A stretch of DNA of 64,000 nucleotides from an uncultured Bacteroidales bacterium (lineage in GTDB: Bacteria; Bacteroidota; Bacteroidia; Bacteroidales; Bacteroidaceae): contig CALKIW010000120.1 in NCBI GenBank assembly GCA_937995875.1, forward strand, positions 1-64,000. The letters run 5' to 3'. The notes beneath the pieces were generated by a model, which was not told the origin of the DNA, searched no databases, and worked only from the letters and a program-made list of their open reading frames with translations. Positions 61,033 to 64,000 of the stretch are shown here, piece after piece. The position numbers and the translations under genes are program-made. How positions within the stretch are numbered: position 1 is the first letter of the stretch; each line of letters opens with the position of its first letter.

Positions 61033-62210
61033 ATTTGATGACATTCACATTTTTGCAGTTCCTCCGAAGTGTAACCTATGGGAAGTTTTCTGCAATTATA
61101 TTGGCTGGCCATTACTTCTCCATAAGCTCCGGCAGAGCGTATGGCCACCAAATCGCCCCTATGGAGTTTTTTGATATGAATTTCTTTACCAAAAACGTCA
61201 CTGGATTCACAAATTGGGCCTACCACATCGTAAACCTCTTCCGGTGCGCTGTTGCTGATGTTTTCAATTTTATGGCGGGCTTGGTAAAGCGCCGGCCTTA
61301 TCAAGTCGGTCATACCTGCGTCAAGGATAGCAAACTGTTTATGCGTTCCTTGTTTAATGTAGAGCGTTCGGGAGATGAGCGTTCCCATTTGCGCCACGAC
61401 CGATCTGCCCAATTCAAAATGTACGCGTTGTCCTTTGCGAAGTTTGAGATGCTTGTTGTAGGTTGCAAAATATGCTTTAAAATCGGGTATAGGATTTTCG
61501 TTTGGGGATTCATAATCAACGCCCAGCCCACCACCTACATTCAGCTCTTGTATCTTGATACCCAGACTTTCAAGCGTGTCTTGCAAATCGTTTATACGAT
61601 AGCATAACTGCTCGTAGTCGTTCATGTTAAGTATCTGGCTGCCAATGTGAAAGTGCAAACCAATGAAGTTGATGTTGCTCATGGTGTTTGCCCTTGCAAT
61701 AGCATCTTCCATCTCCGACATGGCTATGCCGAATTTGTTTTCGGCCAGGCCTGTGGTGATATTGGCATGGGTGTGAGCATTAATATCCGGATTGATTCGG
61801 AAGCATACGTTAGCCGTAACATTTCGGGCTTCGGCCAACGTGTTGATCACTTCCAATTCGGCAACACTTTCGACATTGAAACAGAATATTCCTGCCGTGA
61901 GAGCAAGGTTTATCTCCCAATCGCTTTTGCCAACGCCGGCGTAAACAATTTTGTTTGGCGAAAAGCCCGCGTCAAGACAAGCCTGAATTTCGCCCCCGCT
62001 GACACAGTCGGCGCCAAGTCCGGAATCACAAACAATGCGTAGAATTTTCGGATTTGCATTTGCTTTCACTGCATAATGCACCACGAAATTTTCATACCTT
62101 TGACTCTCTTGCTTGATGATGTTGATTGTTTTTTTCAACAACTCAACATCATAGTAGTAGAACGGCGTTTGTATATCCTGAAACCTGTCGACAGGGAACA
62201 TTCCTTTCAT
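61029..62210 (-). CDS. lysA: diaminopimelate decarboxylase
   Basis: PLP enzyme that makes lysine from meso-diaminopimelate. 393 residues. The PLP lysine is in HYAVKANANPKIL (about 47), then GLGADCVSGGEIQACLDAG, a GLHFHIGSQI motif, ELNVGGGLGVDY and the active-site PICESSDVFGKE (with C-E-S-x-D) and AGAYGEVMASQYNCR. All match LysA rather than ornithine or carboxynorspermidine decarboxylases. It lies 32 bases after lysC. Start at 62210; an ATG three codons later (62201) is also possible. Confidence 0.94.
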   Translation of the reverse strand: MKGMFPVDRFQDIQTPFYYYDVELLKKTINIIKQESQRYENFVVHYAVKANANPKILRIVCDSGLGADCVSGGEIQACLDAGFSPNKIVYAGVGKSDWEINLALTAGIFCFNVESVAELEVINTLAEARNVTANVCFRINPDINAHTHANITTGLAENKFGIAMSEMEDAIARANTMSNINFIGLHFHIGSQILNMNDYEQLCYRINDLQDTLESLGIKIQELNVGGGLGVDYESPNENPIPDFKAYFATYNKHLKLRKGQRVHFELGRSVVAQMGTLISRTLYIKQGTHKQFAILDAGMTDLIRPALYQARHKIENISNSAPEEVYDVVGPICESSDVFGKEIHIKKLHRGDLVAIRSAGAYGEVMASQYNCRKLPIGYTSEELQKCECHQI

Positions 62211-62242
62211 GTCGTTTTATAATGTGTTTATGACGCTTTCAA

Positions 62243-63559
62243 TTAATGAAACAAAGTATCGCTGAGGCTCTGCAATGCACGCTTTTTGTCTACTTCCTTG
62301 ATGAGGAAGGAGATGTTGTAGTTGCTTCCTCCGTAGCTGATCATGCGCACGGGAATGTCTTTCAGAGCATCTGTTGCCAATGTTTCGAAACCGAGATTAC
62401 TCCAATCGAGGTCGCCAACGACACAGACGATGCACATATTGCTGTCTACTGTAACAGTCCCGTATTTCTTGAGCTCGTCAACAATCTGAGTCAAATGAGT
62501 GTCTTTATCGATACTCATGGAAACTCCAACCTCTGAGGTTGTAATCATGTCGATTGGTGTTTGATAGGTTTCGAATATCTCGAATATCTTTCTCAGGAAT
62601 CCCGTTGCAAGGAGCATTCTGGAAGATTTTATCTTGATGGCAGTGATGTTGTCTTTGGCAGCGATGGCTTTAATCTTGCCACGAACGAGAACATTGTCGA
62701 TGATTGTTCCGGGAGCATTGGGGTCTAAGGTGCTTTTCAAGCGTACAGGAATTCCTGCATATTTGGCAGGCTGTACGCAGGTAGGATGCAAAATTTTTGC
62801 CCCGAAATAGGCAAGTTCTGCAGCTTCCTCAAAATTGAGCTGAGGAATGGTGTCGGTGTGCTCTACGATACGGGGGTCGTTGTTGTGCATACCGTCAATA
62901 TCCGTCCAAATCTGAATTTCTTCGGCTGGCAGAGACGCACCGATGAGTGAGGCAGTATAGTCTGATCCACCACGTAACAGATTGTCGATTTCGCCATAAG
63001 CGTTGCGGCAAATGAAGCCCTGGGTGATATAAATCTGATACCCTTCGTTATCCTTCATGATGCCTTGCAGTTTCTCTTTGATGTATTGCATATCCGGCTC
63101 AGCATTCTTATCGGTGCGCATGAATTCAAGCGCGTCCAGCAAAACGGCCTTGATGCCGGTTTCTTTGAGATAGTTTACCACCATGTTTGTGGACATGATC
63201 TCACCCTGTGCTACAATGGTTTTTTCTTCAAAACTGGTGAAGATGTCTTTGGTGAAACTACGAAGATAATCGAATTTCTCTGTCAGGAACTCACCTGTCT
63301 GTTTTCTATACTCGTCAGTGGAGTAGAGCTCCTTAACGTGTTGTTGGTACTTTTTCTCTAAATTATTGATCACTTCGTTAGCTCCCTCCGGGTTTTTCTT
63401 ATAGAGGTAGTCGCAAATTTCAACAAGTGAGTTGGTTGTGCCGCTCATGGCCGAGAGCACAATAAATGTAGGTTCTCCAGATTCAGTAATCAGTGAGGCA
63501 ACACTCTTCATGCGCTCTGGACAACCAACAGAGGTTCCTCCAAATTTTAGTACCTTCAT
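62243..63559 (-). CDS. lysC: aspartate kinase (monofunctional)
   Basis: Phosphorylates aspartate, the start of lysine, threonine, methionine and diaminopimelate synthesis. 438 residues: KVLKFGGTSVGCPERM at the N-terminus, the catalytic TQGFICRNAYGEIDNLLRGGSDYTASL (around 62960-63010), the WTDIDGMHNNDPR metal/substrate motif, and two C-terminal ACT-like domains (about 300-438) that usually bind lysine or threonine. No homoserine dehydrogenase is fused. It is followed at once by lysA, forming a lysine operon. Confidence 0.93.
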   Translation of the reverse strand: MKVLKFGGTSVGCPERMKSVASLITESGEPTFIVLSAMSGTTNSLVEICDYLYKKNPEGANEVINNLEKKYQQHVKELYSTDEYRKQTGEFLTEKFDYLRSFTKDIFTSFEEKTIVAQGEIMSTNMVVNYLKETGIKAVLLDALEFMRTDKNAEPDMQYIKEKLQGIMKDNEGYQIYITQGFICRNAYGEIDNLLRGGSDYTASLIGASLPAEEIQIWTDIDGMHNNDPRIVEHTDTIPQLNFEEAAELAYFGAKILHPTCVQPAKYAGIPVRLKSTLDPNAPGTIIDNVLVRGKIKAIAAKDNITAIKIKSSRMLLATGFLRKIFEIFETYQTPIDMITTSEVGVSMSIDKDTHLTQIVDELKKYGTVTVDSNMCIVCVVGDLDWSNLGFETLATDALKDIPVRMISYGGSNYNISFLIKEVDKKRALQSLSDTLFH

Positions 63560-63615
63560 TTTATTATGTTTTAAAAATTTCTAATTCCTAACTTCAATAT
63601 CTCGTTTTGCGTTAC

Positions 63616-64000
63616 TTAGCTTTCCTCTTCGTCTTCCGAAAGGTCCAGCTTGTTGTATTCTTGGGTCACGTCGGTTATCTCTCCATCCTTGCATCGATAC
63701 ACAATTCCGGGAAAACGATTGAGCATGGGAATATTGTGTGTAGACATCACGACGGCCGTGCCTTGTTTTGTTATGTTTCTTAACAGATTGACGATGCTGT
63801 TTGCTGTTTCCGGGTCCAGGTTTCCGGTGGGCTCATCAGCAATCACTATTTTAGGATGATTCAGCAGGGCTCGTGCAATGGCAATACGTTGCTGTTCGCC
63901 GCCCGACAACTCATGCGGCATGCTATCTCGCTTTTCAATCATTCCTACCGCATTCAACACGTCGTCAATTCTCTGGTTAATTTCTGCCTTGTCCTTCCAT
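63616..64000 (-). CDS. ftsE: FtsE-type ABC transporter ATP-binding protein (partial)
   Basis: C-terminal part of an ABC ATPase whose start lies beyond the window. The frame reads open to the edge (WKDKAEINQRIDDVLNAVGM at the inner end). Seen: the signature ELSGGEQQRIAIARALLNHP, Walker B KIVIADEPTGNLDPET and the H-loop VVMSTHN. The NxDPET and FPGIVYRCKDGEI tail match FtsE of Bacteroidales, the partner of FtsX in divisome and peptidoglycan-hydrolase control. A few acidic residues (DLSEDEEES) close the protein. Confidence 0.8.
   Translation of the reverse strand, partial: WKDKAEINQRIDDVLNAVGMIEKRDSMPHELSGGEQQRIAIARALLNHPKIVIADEPTGNLDPETANSIVNLLRNITKQGTAVVMSTHNIPMLNRFPGIVYRCKDGEITDVTQEYNKLDLSEDEEES

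Overview
This window looks like a chromosomal segment of a Bacteroidota bacterium, most likely order Bacteroidales and probably Prevotella-like. The lineage call is inference. It rests on many promoters of the Bacteroidota type (a TTG or TTTG box, 19-20 bases, then TAnnTTTG), a short primary sigma factor, weak Shine-Dalgarno sequences, a FadL/OmpP1-type outer-membrane protein, and anaerobe genes (rubredoxin, flavodiiron protein, ion-pumping pyrophosphatase). The window is almost entirely host housekeeping. I saw no phage, IS element, CRISPR array, rRNA or tRNA.

Layout. 0.1-4.3 kb: ftsY, rimO, an HU gene and a membrane-spanning HU-LysM gene. 4.4-9.6 kb: prmA facing away from a Gly/Trp/Tyr-rich secreted protein, a FadL-like porin and a GHL10-type glycoside hydrolase. 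9.8-14.9 kb (minus strand): a short FolK-like protein, rpiB, transketolase, the 3' remnant of an arabinofuranosidase-like gene and rpoD. 15.2-24.4 kb (plus): ptb-buk, an AAA/CYTH protein, two tandem deoxynucleoside kinases, a membrane pseudokinase, a DUF3943-type surface protein and a lipoprotein gene broken by a stop codon. 25.2-29.5 kb (minus): DoxX, gnd, zwf and pgl, the oxidative pentose phosphate genes. 29.8-34.5 kb: rubredoxin facing a flavodiiron protein and flavin reductase, a HAD-GNAT fusion and enolase. 34.8-40.3 kb: a UvrX-like Y-family polymerase with a YolD-like partner, a Nudix hydrolase, ispE and dnaB. 40.4-46.9 kb: a complete leucine operon behind a transcription attenuator. 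47.7-53 kb: a small lipoprotein, mtaB, a glycosyltransferase and hppA. 53.1-58.4 kb (minus): metF, metH and a TrmH-type methyltransferase. 58.7-64 kb (minus): two glycosyltransferase-like genes, lysA, lysC and the start of an FtsE-type gene running off the edge.

Two non-coding systems stand out. (1) Four gene-free gaps (about 13.5, 24.8, 37.0 and 47.3 kb) carry the same composite element. Each has an array of degenerate units with an exact 22-base period, beginning RGSCTYAACC and ending TGCGGTTA. Some 75-130 bases beyond the array lies an imperfect inverted repeat built on TTTCGCGTATT / AATACGCGAA, with a shared CTTTTGTCAGG-like end. One copy is fully inverted, so the modules travel together. 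Three copies sit between convergent genes. I do not recognise this family. (2) The leu operon has a 28-codon leader peptide crowded with Leu, Ile and Val codons, then mutually exclusive antiterminator and terminator hairpins.

Other points of interest are an HU domain tethered to a periplasmic LysM domain, a kinase-like protein lacking both catalytic aspartates, the polymerase-YolD pair best known from Firmicutes, and a 25-bp AT-rich palindrome between gnd and zwf.
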